Below, piece after piece: positions 17,564 through 26,479 of a DNA stretch of 51,513 nucleotides. Both the position numbers and the translations under genes were made by a program. The notes under the pieces were generated by a model. That model was given only the letters and a program-made list of their open reading frames with translations. It had not been told where the DNA came from and did not search any database. The DNA comes from Pseudomonadota bacterium (lineage in GTDB: Bacteria; Pseudomonadota; Gammaproteobacteria; Burkholderiales; Rhodocyclaceae), in NCBI GenBank assembly GCA_018262285.1, contig JAGTRX010000004.1:1-51513 (forward strand). The letters are read 5' to 3'. Position 1 is the first letter of the stretch. Every line of letters starts with the position of its first letter.

Positions 17564-19945
17564 TTATCGATTAGCGACGATCTCAACGTCGGCACGGCGA
17601 TCTGGCTGCAGGCAGTCAATCAAAACCTTGGACTTCCTGTTGCCCTTGCACTTATCGCCAGTCACCGGATATTTATCGCCCTTACCTTCAACATAGATAC
17701 GGCTGGCATCCACACCCTGAGCAACCAGGTAATCCTTGATTGCCTGAGCACGCATTTCAGACAGCTTCTGCTTGCCAGCCGCATCCTTGGCCTCAAGGCG
17801 GTCGGCATGGCCTACCACCAGAATGACTTGCAGGCGCAACCCCTTGAGCTTGCCGATAGCCGCATCCAGTTTGACCTTGCCTTCAGGAAGCAGAATTGCC
17901 TTGCCGGAATCGAACAACGCATCGGCAGCCAGGGTAATCTTTTCACCGCCAATCACTGGGGCCATCGCCATTGAGGGTGCAGACAATCTATTCGCGTTAT
18001 ACGCACCGACTAAGGAAACAACAGCACCCACTGCAGAATCGGAAACCCCTTGCGGCATGGGCAAGGGCTGTTTCACCGTTGCCGACTCGCCCCCCTTGTT
18101 GCGCACTTCGGAGTCGATGGCAATAAAAGAAGTGTAGGCCGTCAACAAATTGTAATTTAGCCCCAACTCGGTCACTTCAGTCACGCGTTTATCGTTCGGC
18201 TGCATCTTGTTGAGATCGGAAAGCAGGGCAATGCGCTGCCGTGCCCACAGATAGGGCAAGGCCGAGGCATTCTTCGATGGCGCATGCTTGCCGACCTCGA
18301 CCGCTTCCCTGAATGCGCCCTGACCGGATGTACCGGTCACGACGATCTTGCCGGTAGGCTCACCGCGCCATTTGCCGAACAAGACCAGCGGACGCTCGGC
18401 CATGATATCGGGAACTTTGAGCGGCTCAACATCGTAAGCCTCAAAGTCTTCGAAATTCACCTTGATTCCGGTAAGCACCGGCGATTCAATCAGCTTGCGG
18501 AACCGCTCGGCTGCTGCGGGCGCCTGTTGCGGATTGGTAATGACGAAGGGCTCGCCCATGCCGACCCGGGCCATTCCTTCGATCAAATGGCGGTTGACGC
18601 CAGTACCAATGCCGAAGGTAAACATATTGGCCTGATCGAGATTATTGCGGATCAGTTCAAAAACATCGGGTTCGACGCTGATATAACCATCGGTTGAGAT
18701 AACAAAAGTGCGCGAATAACCTTTGATCGACTTGAGCGCGAGGGCAAGCTTCAGCGCAGGAACTATCTCGGTACCACCACCGCCCCGCTGCCGGTCGATG
18801 ACTTCAATCGCCTTGCGGACATTTTCTTCGGTGGCTGACAAAGATTCCTCGGCCAGCATGTAACTGCTGCCCGCAAAAAGCATAAGGTTGAAGCGGTCAG
18901 TCGGACGCAATTTACCGATCAAATCGCGCATCAGCACTTTGGTGATTTCCAGCGGAAAGCCACTCTGGGAACCGGAAATATCGACGATGAAAATGTATTC
19001 GCGGCCGGGGATATGCTCGGGCGCCACGCGCTTGGGCGGCTGCATGGTCATCAGGAAGTGGTTTTCCTTCTCGCCTTGGTACATGAGCATGCCGGTCTGG
19101 ATCTTGTTGCCAGCCAGACGGTAACGCAGAATGAAATCGCGATTGCCGCCGTAAGCTTCCTGTTTGTCGAGATGAACCACCGCCGTATTCGGGCCATCGA
19201 ACTGAATATTGGTCTTGTGGCTCGGCACGGCCACATCCTTGACAGGCATGCCGCCGACGATATTGACGTTGATGTCAAACGTCGACGTCGGTGCCTGGCC
19301 CTGATGCAGCGTCGGGTTTTCCACCCACTTGTCGGAAGGTGTCGCCTTGCTTTCCGGCAAATTGGAATAACGCGGCCCGACCACAGTCGGATAAACGAAT
19401 TCATACACGCCATCTTCCGGCACGATCAGCTCGGTGTATTTCATTTCCACCTTGATCTCGTCGCCCGGCATGATGTTGGCGAGATTCATCTGGAAGACGT
19501 TGGGCCGTTGCTGTTCCAAAAGCGATGCACTCTTGCCTTGCTGCTTGGCCTCCTGATACTGGCGCCGTGCCTCTTCGCGCTTCTGGATTTTGGCAACCAC
19601 CACCCGTTCGCCGATGGTCATTTTCATACCGTGCACGGCGGCGCGGGTTGAAGCCGGGAAGACATAAATCGCCTCCAGCGGCGTTTTACCGGTATTGGCG
19701 TAGGTTTGCGTGACCGTCACATCGGCAATGACGCCGGCGATATTGACTTCGGTTTTGGTCGACTTGAGCGGCAACTGATCAAGCTTGGCATCGCCACTCT
19801 GGACAAAGAAATACGGCGAAAGCGTGCGGTCTTCCTTGACTGGCTGCTTGGCCAGCGCCACATTCATCAACCCCAACAGCAGCGAAAGAGCATAGGCGAG
19901 ACAAACGAAGCTTCGCCGTGAAAGAAAACTTTGGTTTTGATTCAT
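17564..19945 (-). CDS. Exported VIT-VWA protein with OmpA-like C-terminal domain
   Basis: A 793-residue envelope protein. A signal peptide (SFVCLAYALSLLLGLMNVAL) is followed by a VIT domain at about residues 45-185 (TEVNIAGVIADVTVTQTYAN, YVFPASTRAAVHGMKM). A VWA domain lies at about 315-490, with the metal site starting at Asp322 in FIVDISGSQSG and the later TDGY loop. A middle beta region comes next. The last 130 residues are an OmpA-like peptidoglycan-binding domain (DALFDSGKAIL, VVGHADRLEAKD, KLSEMRAQAIKDYL), ending in the CLQPDRRADVEIV tail usual in betaproteobacterial OmpA proteins. VIT-VWA proteins resemble inter-alpha-trypsin inhibitor heavy chains. Start at 19945 because GGAGGT precedes it; an upstream ATG at 20002 has no such support. 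The gene is alone between terminator and divergent glnS. Confidence 0.92.
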   Translation of the reverse strand: MNQNQSFLSRRSFVCLAYALSLLLGLMNVALAKQPVKEDRTLSPYFFVQSGDAKLDQLPLKSTKTEVNIAGVIADVTVTQTYANTGKTPLEAIYVFPASTRAAVHGMKMTIGERVVVAKIQKREEARRQYQEAKQQGKSASLLEQQRPNVFQMNLANIMPGDEIKVEMKYTELIVPEDGVYEFVYPTVVGPRYSNLPESKATPSDKWVENPTLHQGQAPTSTFDINVNIVGGMPVKDVAVPSHKTNIQFDGPNTAVVHLDKQEAYGGNRDFILRYRLAGNKIQTGMLMYQGEKENHFLMTMQPPKRVAPEHIPGREYIFIVDISGSQSGFPLEITKVLMRDLIGKLRPTDRFNLMLFAGSSYMLAEESLSATEENVRKAIEVIDRQRGGGGTEIVPALKLALALKSIKGYSRTFVISTDGYISVEPDVFELIRNNLDQANMFTFGIGTGVNRHLIEGMARVGMGEPFVITNPQQAPAAAERFRKLIESPVLTGIKVNFEDFEAYDVEPLKVPDIMAERPLVLFGKWRGEPTGKIVVTGTSGQGAFREAVEVGKHAPSKNASALPYLWARQRIALLSDLNKMQPNDKRVTEVTELGLNYNLLTAYTSFIAIDSEVRNKGGESATVKQPLPMPQGVSDSAVGAVVSLVGAYNANRLSAPSMAMAPVIGGEKITLAADALFDSGKAILLPEGKVKLDAAIGKLKGLRLQVILVVGHADRLEAKDAAGKQKLSEMRAQAIKDYLVAQGVDASRIYVEGKGDKYPVTGDKCKGNRKSKVLIDCLQPDRRADVEIVANR

Positions 19946-20101
19946 ATGACCTCCGTTATTATTTGAATTGCCATAATGATAGCGCAATATTGATGAAATC
20001 ATAGCGGTCTGATTGCTCAGGTTTATCTACCCTCCAGTCTCAGCAAGTCTTGTTCAACTGCTAGAATGCACACCTGAATTTCAATCAAGGTTCCCATCAC
20101 C

Positions 20102-21874
20102 GTGAGCACTCCCAACGTCCCAAATCCGCCCGCCGCCAATTTCATCAAGAACATCGTCGAGGCCGATCTTGCCGCCGACAAATACGCCCCGCGCCGCTGG
20201 GCCGGCCAGCCGGGCGCCGCCGCCGACCATGCCGCTGCACCGCCGGATGCTGCCAAAATCCGCACCCGTTTCCCGCCCGAACCAAACGGCTATCTGCATT
20301 TTGGCCACGCCAAATCCATCCTGCTCAATTTCGGTCTGGCCGAACAATTTGGCGGGCGCTGCCATCTGCGCTTCGACGACACCAATCCGGAGAAGGAAGA
20401 GCAGGAATATGTCGATTCCATCATTGACGCCGTGCATTGGCTGGGCTGTTCGTGGGAGAAGGACGGCGAAACCAATCTCTACTACGCCTCCAACTATTTC
20501 GACTGGATGGCTGCTTTTGCCGAAACGCTGATCCGCACCGGCCACGCCTATGTCGACAGCCAGAGCGCCGACGAAATGCGCGCCAATCGCGGCACGCTGA
20601 CCGAAGCCGGTAAGGATTCGCCTTTCCGTAGCCGCAGCATCGAAGAAAATCTCGACCTGTTCACCCGCATGAAGGCCGGCGAATTCCCGGACGGCACCCA
20701 CATCCTGCGCGCAAAAATCGACATGACCGCGCCCAACATCAACCTGCGCGACCCCGCCATTTACCGCATCCGCCACGCCACGCACCACAACACCGGCGAC
20801 AAGTGGTGCGTCTATCCGATGTACACCTTCGCCCATCCGATTGAGGACGCGCTGGAAAACATTACCCACTCCATCTGCACGCTCGAATTCGAAGACCAGC
20901 GACCCTTCTACGACTGGCTGCTGGAGCGACTGGCCGAAAATGGCCTGCTGCAACGCCCGCTGCCGCAGCAGATCGAATTCTCGCGCCTGAACCTGACTTA
21001 CATCGTCCTCTCCAAGCGCAAGCTGATCCAGTTGGTCGAGGAAAAACACGTCGAAGGCTGGGATGACCCGCGCCTGCCGACGCTGGTCGGTGCTCGCCGC
21101 CGCGGTTACACGCCAGCCGGATTCCGTCTCTTTGCCGAGCGTATCGGCGTCTCCAAAAACGATTCGCTGATCGACTACGCCGAACTCGAAAACTGCATGC
21201 GCGACACGATGAACGAATCGGACGCGCGCCGCATCGCCGTCCTCGACCCGGTCAAGCTTATCATCACCAATTACCCACAAGGCCAGAGCGAGGAATGTTT
21301 CGCCCCCAACCACCCGCAAAATCTCGATCTAGGCAAGCGTGTTGTGCCGTTTTCCCGCGAACTATGGATCGAGCGTGAGGACTTCATGGAAGTACCGAGC
21401 AAGGGCTATCACCGTCTTTCGCCCGGCAATATGGTGCGGCTGCGCTACGGCTATGTGGTGAAATGTACTGGCTGTGAGAAGGATGCCGATGGCCGCATCA
21501 CCGCCGTCCTTTGTGAATATCTGCCGGAAACCAAATCCGGCACGCCGGGGGCCGATTCGGTCAAGGTCAAGGGCAATCTGCACTGGGTCTCCGCCACGCA
21601 CGCCTACGCCGCCGAAGTGCGCCTCTACGACCGTCTGTTCAAGGAAGCCGCGCCAGGCAGCGGCGGACGCGATTTTCTGGATGATATCAACCCGGAGTCC
21701 AAGGTCGTCATTACCGCCCAGCTAGAACCGGCGTTGAAAGAAGCCAAGCCGGAAGAGCGCTTCCAGTTCGAACGCCACGGCTATTTCGTCGCCGACCGCG
21801 TCGATTCCAAACCCGGCGCACCGGTGTTCAACCGGGCGGTGACGCTAAAAGATTCGTGGGGCAAGACCGGCTAG
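20102..21874 (+). CDS. glnS: Glutaminyl-tRNA synthetase
   Basis: GlnRS attaches glutamine to tRNA-Gln. The 590-residue protein, starting at a GTG, has the class I signature FPPEPNGYLHFGHAKS (HIGH-like), the conserved RFDDTNPEKE and, further on, the VLSKRKL (KMSKS-like) loop. The C-terminal anticodon-binding beta barrels are complete. The N-terminus has an extra low-complexity Ala/Pro segment (AAADHAAAPPDAAK) before the catalytic core. Its base composition looks more GC-rich than the che and kinase genes. A 412-codon frame on the opposite strand here is a shadow. Confidence 0.98.
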   Translation: MSTPNVPNPPAANFIKNIVEADLAADKYAPRRWAGQPGAAADHAAAPPDAAKIRTRFPPEPNGYLHFGHAKSILLNFGLAEQFGGRCHLRFDDTNPEKEEQEYVDSIIDAVHWLGCSWEKDGETNLYYASNYFDWMAAFAETLIRTGHAYVDSQSADEMRANRGTLTEAGKDSPFRSRSIEENLDLFTRMKAGEFPDGTHILRAKIDMTAPNINLRDPAIYRIRHATHHNTGDKWCVYPMYTFAHPIEDALENITHSICTLEFEDQRPFYDWLLERLAENGLLQRPLPQQIEFSRLNLTYIVLSKRKLIQLVEEKHVEGWDDPRLPTLVGARRRGYTPAGFRLFAERIGVSKNDSLIDYAELENCMRDTMNESDARRIAVLDPVKLIITNYPQGQSEECFAPNHPQNLDLGKRVVPFSRELWIEREDFMEVPSKGYHRLSPGNMVRLRYGYVVKCTGCEKDADGRITAVLCEYLPETKSGTPGADSVKVKGNLHWVSATHAYAAEVRLYDRLFKEAAPGSGGRDFLDDINPESKVVITAQLEPALKEAKPEERFQFERHGYFVADRVDSKPGAPVFNRAVTLKDSWGKTG

Positions 21875-21907
21875 CAAACAGCGCATCAGCAATCGGAATG
21901 CGCATCG

Positions 21908-23329
21908 TTACCGGGCGCTGGCGATTTTCTTGATCGCCCGCGCCGTCACTAGGCCCTGCCACAAGAAATACAGCGCCAAAACATGGAAGGCAACGCCGAT
22001 CAGGTCGGCGGAAAGCAGATAAATCAGAGTATCGAGGCCGAATGCCAGCATGCCCACGACAAATGCCGCCACTGACGGGCGTCGCGCCAGCCAACCGCAG
22101 GCGACAAAAAAGACGCTGGCGGCAAAAGCCAGCATCCACAGAATTCCTGCCAGAATCATCGAGCTATCCACACCCTTGGCATATTCCTGCGCGATTGCGG
22201 TGAATACTTGCGAAATACCCAGGCCAATGATGAAAGCCCAATCGCTGCCAAAGGCACTAATCAGCAAATTGACCAGCGACAAGCCGGCAATCCAGTAAAA
22301 CCAGTTGGCACCGCTCTCGAGTTGCTGGCGCTTTTGCACTATTTCCGGAGTGTCTTGCGCTGTGGTCAGCGCCGCCCCTGAATCCCCATCTGCAGAAGCC
22401 GTCGCTGGTTCGATGATTGGCGGCTGGCCAGTAGCGTCGGCATCGTATTCTTCGAGCGGGATTTCACTCGTTGCGGCAAGAACCTTGGAAGGCGGCGCAA
22501 ACTGGCTTTGTGGCTGCGCTTCAAAAGCATCGACCATTTTGGCCATTTCGTAGCCACCCAGTTTTTCCAGACGGCGGCGCGCCTGATCGAAGCGTCGGCG
22601 CTGGATGTGAATGTAGCGTTCCATGGTCAGACCGGCGCTTGGGGCTTTGCCGGTTTTCTCAAGCAGGGTCGCCAGCAGCCGCGCATGCATTTCGAGTAAC
22701 GACAGCAGCGGCATGCCCGGAAAAGACTGGGCGACATCAAGATCACCACTGATCAGGACGTGCGTCGCCATGACCGTATGATCGGTCGTACACACCCGGA
22801 TATTGCCGCCCAGCAAGGACATGATAGAAAAGTGGAGACCTTCGGCATCGGCACTCATGCCAGGGGGTATTTGCTGTAGTCTCATCTGTTGCACCTCGAT
22901 CAACGTGCTGGCGGTCGCATCGACAAAACAGGCAGCCACGCCGATACAGTTTGGTGATCTGGGGTGGACGGTAAAATAGCCGAGTTGCCGGAAAGCGCGC
23001 TGTTCCAGTTGCACGACATAGTCGTCCAGCGTTGCCCAGTCGAACCGCAGGCCACCCGGCTCGGCGCCATGCTCGAGCCGGACATAAGACATGGCAGGCG
23101 GAATGCCCTGCAATACACCGCGCTTGATCTTGGCGATGGTGCTCCAGCCGACAAACAGACCCAAGCCCAGTGCTATAGCCAACAACCAAGCCACACTGGC
23201 AGGATCGAAACTTAAGCTGCCGGAAACTGCGCTCAGTACCAAACCGATCACAATGACCAACACGACGTTGATGACCATGTTGCGAACGATTGCGCTGCGT
23301 AAACGTAATGCCACGTTGCTCTCCCTCAT
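21908..23329 (-). CDS. Uncharacterised integral membrane protein
   Basis: A 473-residue protein with two membrane helices near the start ([20 protein letters not shown] and [19 protein letters not shown]). A soluble central region of about 270 residues follows, then a cluster of about five helices in the last 150 residues (such as [19 protein letters not shown]). The central region has an [20 protein letters not shown] basic helix and an acidic, proline-rich linker. I recognise no family or active site. A GTG at 23311 with AGGGAG in front is a plausible alternative start that would remove six residues. It is convergent with glnS and divergent from pyrF. Confidence 0.75.
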   Translation of the reverse strand: MRESNVALRLRSAIVRNMVINVVLVIVIGLVLSAVSGSLSFDPASVAWLLAIALGLGLFVGWSTIAKIKRGVLQGIPPAMSYVRLEHGAEPGGLRFDWATLDDYVVQLEQRAFRQLGYFTVHPRSPNCIGVAACFVDATASTLIEVQQMRLQQIPPGMSADAEGLHFSIMSLLGGNIRVCTTDHTVMATHVLISGDLDVAQSFPGMPLLSLLEMHARLLATLLEKTGKAPSAGLTMERYIHIQRRRFDQARRRLEKLGGYEMAKMVDAFEAQPQSQFAPPSKVLAATSEIPLEEYDADATGQPPIIEPATASADGDSGAALTTAQDTPEIVQKRQQLESGANWFYWIAGLSLVNLLISAFGSDWAFIIGLGISQVFTAIAQEYAKGVDSSMILAGILWMLAFAASVFFVACGWLARRPSVAAFVVGMLAFGLDTLIYLLSADLIGVAFHVLALYFLWQGLVTARAIKKIASAR

Positions 23330-23446
23330 CTTTGCATTTCAGAAATACGTCATTCCTCAACGCGAGCGTTGCCTGCAAATCGGCATTGTGCCAGCTCAGT
23401 ACCAAGTAATGCGACAATAGCGCCTGTTTTTGAAAACCGTGCGTTC

Positions 23447-24262
23447 ATGACCTTTACCCAATCCCTCGCTGCCGCCTGGCAAAAGAACAATTCCCTGCTC
23501 TGCGTCGGCCTCGATCCCGATCCGGCCAAATTTCCGGCGCATCTGAAAGGCCGCGATAAGGCCATTCTGGAATTCTGCACAGCTATCGTCAATGCCACCG
23601 CTGATCTGGTTTGCTGTTTTAAGCCGCAGATTGCCTATTTCGCCGCCCGCCGTGCTGAAGACCAGTTGGAAGCGCTGATTGCCCACATTCACGACCGTCA
23701 TCCCGGCGTTCCGGTCATTCTCGATGCCAAGCGCGGCGACATCGGCAGCACCGCCGAGCAGTACGCCGTGGAAGCCTTCGAGCGTTTCGGAGCCGATGCC
23801 GTCACCATCAACCCCTATCTCGGACGCGATTCGGTCGAGCCTTATCTGGCCTACCCGGACAAGGGCGTCATTCTACTTTGCCGGACATCCAATCCTGGCG
23901 GCAGTGATTTGCAATTCCTCGACGTTGGTGGTGGTGAAAAGCTCTACGAGCGCGTCGCCCGCCTCGTCGCCAACGAATGGAACACCTCCGGCCAATGCGC
24001 CCTCGTGGTCGGCGCCACCTTTCCGGCCGAAATCGCCCGCGTCCGCGAAATTGTCGGTGATCTACCCCTGCTCGTTCCCGGCATCGGCGCTCAGGGCGGC
24101 GATATCGAAGCCACCGTCAAGGCTGGCCGCACCGCTAACGGCAACGGCCTGATGATCAATTCCTCCCGCGCCATTCTCTACGCCGGCAAGGATGAAAACT
24201 TTGCCGCTGCCGCCCGTCAGGCAGCACTGGAAACAAAAAACGCCATCAACCAATATCGCTAA
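23447..24262 (+). CDS. pyrF: Orotidine 5'-phosphate decarboxylase
   Basis: PyrF makes UMP from orotidine monophosphate, the last step of pyrimidine synthesis. The 271-residue protein is of the longer bacterial type. Motifs include [22 protein letters not shown] and the catalytic [18 protein letters not shown] (Asp-Lys-x-x-Asp). [12 protein letters not shown] and the C-terminal [10 protein letters not shown] complete the phosphate-binding site. I start at the ATG at 23447 ([11 protein letters not shown]). Its stop overlaps the start of the M23 peptidase gene (TAATG), so the two are probably translated together. Confidence 0.97.
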   Translation: MTFTQSLAAAWQKNNSLLCVGLDPDPAKFPAHLKGRDKAILEFCTAIVNATADLVCCFKPQIAYFAARRAEDQLEALIAHIHDRHPGVPVILDAKRGDIGSTAEQYAVEAFERFGADAVTINPYLGRDSVEPYLAYPDKGVILLCRTSNPGGSDLQFLDVGGGEKLYERVARLVANEWNTSGQCALVVGATFPAEIARVREIVGDLPLLVPGIGAQGGDIEATVKAGRTANGNGLMINSSRAILYAGKDENFAAAARQAALETKNAINQYR

Positions 24263-25065
24263 TGAAAACCTCTGCCCTCTTCACACTCCTGCTTGGCTTC
24301 TTTTCCGGCGTTGCCTTTGCCCTACCACAAAATGCGCCGGTTCCCGGCGGCGTCGCCATCGTGACGCTGGAGAAAAATTCCACCATGCCGCGCGCCCGCT
24401 GGGGCGATAAGCCATTGGCCGTGCTGCAGCATGAAGGCCGTTGGGTGGCACTGGTTGGCATTCCACTCAGCCAGGAACCCGGCCTGCTGCAGATTCAACA
24501 AGATAATGGCAAGACCTACACGATCGACGTACAACCCAAGGAATACACTACCCAGCGCCTGATCCTGCGCGACCAACGCAAGGTAACACCCAACCCCGAG
24601 GATCTTGAACGTATCGCGCGCGAAAAAACCGTTCTCGATGCGCTCAAAATCCGCTTCAGCACTCGCCTGCCCGACCCTGATTTCAGTCTGCCCACACCAG
24701 GAAGGCTTTCCTCGCGCTTTGGCCTGCGCCGTTTTTTCAACGACCAGCCACGCGCTCCGCATGCCGGGCTGGATATTACTGTTCCACATGGCGCGCCAAT
24801 CACCGCCCCGGCCGACGGCACAGTGATCAATACGGGGGAATATTTTTTCAACGGCAACAGTGTCTATCTTGACCATGGCCAAGGCTTGATCAGCATCTAC
24901 ATGCACATGTCGCGCATTGACGTGCGCGAAGGCCAGCAGGTCAAACGCGGCGAATTGCTTGGTGCGGTCGGTGCAACCGGGCGCGCCACCGGCCCGCATT
25001 TGCACTGGGGCGTTATTCTGAACGGCAATTCGGTCGATCCGGAACTATTCCTTGGCAAACACTAA
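24262..25065 (+). CDS. Secreted M23 family metallopeptidase
   Basis: A 267-residue exported peptidase of the LytM/M23 fold, likely cutting peptidoglycan cross-bridges or acting as an amidase activator. The signal peptide is [20 protein letters not shown]. Residues 25-110 form a beta-rich domain; the M23 domain covers 145-260. Zinc ligands are visible in HAGLDI (His-x3-Asp), YMHMS and HLHWG (His-x-His). All ligands are present, so it may be catalytically active, unlike EnvC and NlpD. It overlaps pyrF by one base. Confidence 0.94.
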   Translation: MKTSALFTLLLGFFSGVAFALPQNAPVPGGVAIVTLEKNSTMPRARWGDKPLAVLQHEGRWVALVGIPLSQEPGLLQIQQDNGKTYTIDVQPKEYTTQRLILRDQRKVTPNPEDLERIAREKTVLDALKIRFSTRLPDPDFSLPTPGRLSSRFGLRRFFNDQPRAPHAGLDITVPHGAPITAPADGTVINTGEYFFNGNSVYLDHGQGLISIYMHMSRIDVREGQQVKRGELLGAVGATGRATGPHLHWGVILNGNSVDPELFLGKH

Positions 25066-25080
25066 AACCTGACAAAACAG

Positions 25081-25410
25081 TTTCACCGCAAAGACGCAGA
25101 GGACGCCAAGGCGTCGCAAAGGAAAACCTTCTCTTGACTAGAAAGGAAGGTCCGCCAACTCATAAATGTCGTCATTGCGAGCATAGCGAAGCAATCTCAC
25201 TCCAGTTTTCGAGATTGCCACGAGCCTAACGGCTCTCGCAATGACGGGTTCCCACGCCGTCGTACGCTCCGCAACAAAAATGCTGATGTTCATTGCGAAT
25301 CAAGAACCGTCTTGAATCTTCCCGCCGAAGTGGCCCGCGCATAAAATGCTGTAACCCATTGTTTTTTTGCGATCCTTCACCCCTCTGTGCCTTTGCGATG
25401 GATTTTTTTG
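25081..25410. repeat. Gene-free spacer bracketed by imperfect inverted repeats
   Basis: The spacer between the M23 gene and the next gene (25066-25474) has no convincing gene. ACCGCAAAGACGCAGAG at 25085-25101 is matched at 14 of 17 positions by the reverse complement of 25383-25399. Such GCAAAG-type sequences are common interspersed repeats in proteobacteria. A second hairpin repeat lies inside at 25170-25246. The pairing suggests a small non-autonomous element, but no target duplication was identified. Confidence 0.5.
25170..25246. repeat. Nested hairpin repeat, CGTCATTGCGAG type
   Basis: CGTCATTGCGAG (25170-25181) is perfectly inverted as CTCGCAATGACG (25235-25246). Inside it, GCAATCTC (25191-25198) is inverted as GAGATTGC (25211-25218). 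This CGTCATTGCGAG pattern is a widespread intergenic repeat in many bacteria (general knowledge). It may form a long RNA or DNA hairpin. Confidence 0.8.
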
Positions 25411-25474
25411 GATCATTGTTTTGTTAAACCACACCGATAGGGGAAAATAGCGCCATCGATTTTTCTTGCGCCCC

Positions 25475-26062
25475 ATGGACAACCTGATCCACGACAACGC
25501 GACCCTGGAACTTTATGCCTGGCTGGATGAGGATTCCGATCTGCCGGGCTGGGATATCCTGACCGGCAGTCCGTTTGGCGCGACTTTGAGTTCCATCGAA
25601 GGTGGCACGCCCGTGCCTTCCGACCAGTTTTTGGCGGTACAGAATTACTTTGCCGAATACCACCTCGAGTATTTCCGCCAGCGCCGTTACGAAAACTTCC
25701 CCAGCCGCCTGCACGCCCTGCTCCTTTTTGCCACCCGCACCGACGCCGAAACTTTCTACAAAAAGCACACCGACCGCGTCTTCGGCAAGGAACTGGTCTG
25801 CGCCAAAACCAAAGGCGAATACACCTGCTCTTTTCACGACGCAAGCTGGCTCGACTATTTGCGCCTGCCGCACAGCCTGGGTCTGGCAGCACTGGATGAA
25901 ATTGCCAATTACTACTGGTCGGGCGCCTTGGTCGAAGAAGTCGGCCTGACTTTCATGGACGAACCCTGGCAAGAACAACCCGTTATTGAGGCGCTATTTC
26001 AGGGAACACTGGAAACGGTGCGGTTTCAACCAAAGACTGCCTGGCTGCCCGGTTTTGGATGA
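25475..26062 (+). CDS. Uncharacterised soluble protein
   Basis: A 195-residue protein with no signal peptide or membrane segment. It has YFAEYHLEYFRQRRYENFPS, a SRLHALLLFATRTDAETFYK region and several Trp residues. I do not recognise it with confidence; there is a loose resemblance to DUF2441-type proteins, which also have a PSR-containing segment, but that needs a profile search. The ATG at 25475 is used; a TTG three codons earlier is possible. Its stop overlaps the start of the cysteine-cluster gene (ATGA), so the two are translationally coupled and may act together. Confidence 0.65.
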   Translation: MDNLIHDNATLELYAWLDEDSDLPGWDILTGSPFGATLSSIEGGTPVPSDQFLAVQNYFAEYHLEYFRQRRYENFPSRLHALLLFATRTDAETFYKKHTDRVFGKELVCAKTKGEYTCSFHDASWLDYLRLPHSLGLAALDEIANYYWSGALVEEVGLTFMDEPWQEQPVIEALFQGTLETVRFQPKTAWLPGFG

Positions 26063-26400
26063 GCGGATCAATCCAAACCATCGTCCTGCACACCGAAGCA
26101 CCGCCCAAGCCGGCCATTGGCGAACCCTGCAACGGTTGTGGTGTTTGTTGTGCCGCCGAAACCTGCCCGGTCGGAATCGTCCTTTTTCTGCAGCGACGCG
26201 GCGCGTGCCCCGCCTTGATCTGGAACAAAGCAGACAAGCGCTATTTCTGTGGCTTGCTGGACGATCCCGCCCAATATTTGCGCTGGTTGCCGCGCCGTTG
26301 GAATGCCCTCGCCAGCCACTTTTTCGCCCGTCGCATCGCTGCCGGTAAAGGCTGTGACTGTTCGGCAGAAGTTGTCATTCCATTTCCAGATCAATCGTGA
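26059..26400 (+). CDS. YkgJ-like cysteine-cluster protein
   Basis: A 113-residue protein with a dense cysteine motif near residues 24-36 (PCNGCGVCCAAETCPV), further cysteines at GACPAL and FCGLL, and a GCDCSAE tail. This pattern fits the YkgJ/UPF0153 family of putative zinc- or iron-chelating proteins, whose biochemical role is not settled. No TAT or Sec signal is seen, so it is cytoplasmic. It overlaps the preceding gene by four bases. It is convergent with feoB, which is suggestive but not evidence of a role in iron handling. Confidence 0.75.
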   Translation: MSGSIQTIVLHTEAPPKPAIGEPCNGCGVCCAAETCPVGIVLFLQRRGACPALIWNKADKRYFCGLLDDPAQYLRWLPRRWNALASHFFARRIAAGKGCDCSAEVVIPFPDQS

Positions 26401-26460
26401 CGCGAAGACAAGCCGAAGGCAGTACAAATAGTACGGCGAGGCGAAGTCGACAAAGTCACG
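26396..26460. repeat. Hairpin-forming intergenic repeat between convergent genes
   Basis: CGTGAC (26396-26401) is inverted as GTCACG (26455-26460), and the sequence between them can fold further, with GTAC pairing to GTAC around AAATA near the centre. It overlaps the end of the cysteine-cluster gene and precedes the feoB stop by 20 bases. It lacks a clear T-run. It resembles intergenic repeats of related genomes, from memory only. Confidence 0.45.
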
Positions 26461-26479
26461 GTTCGGTCTGGAATTGGAA

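Noticed and set aside
20081-21319. Long open frame of 412 codons on the minus strand
   Set aside because: It is fully antisense to glnS, which has every family motif; long shadow frames are expected in GC-rich genes.
25081-25410. CRISPR array in a repeat-rich spacer
   Set aside because: The repeats are inverted pairs of different families, not evenly spaced direct repeats with unique spacers, and no cas genes are present.
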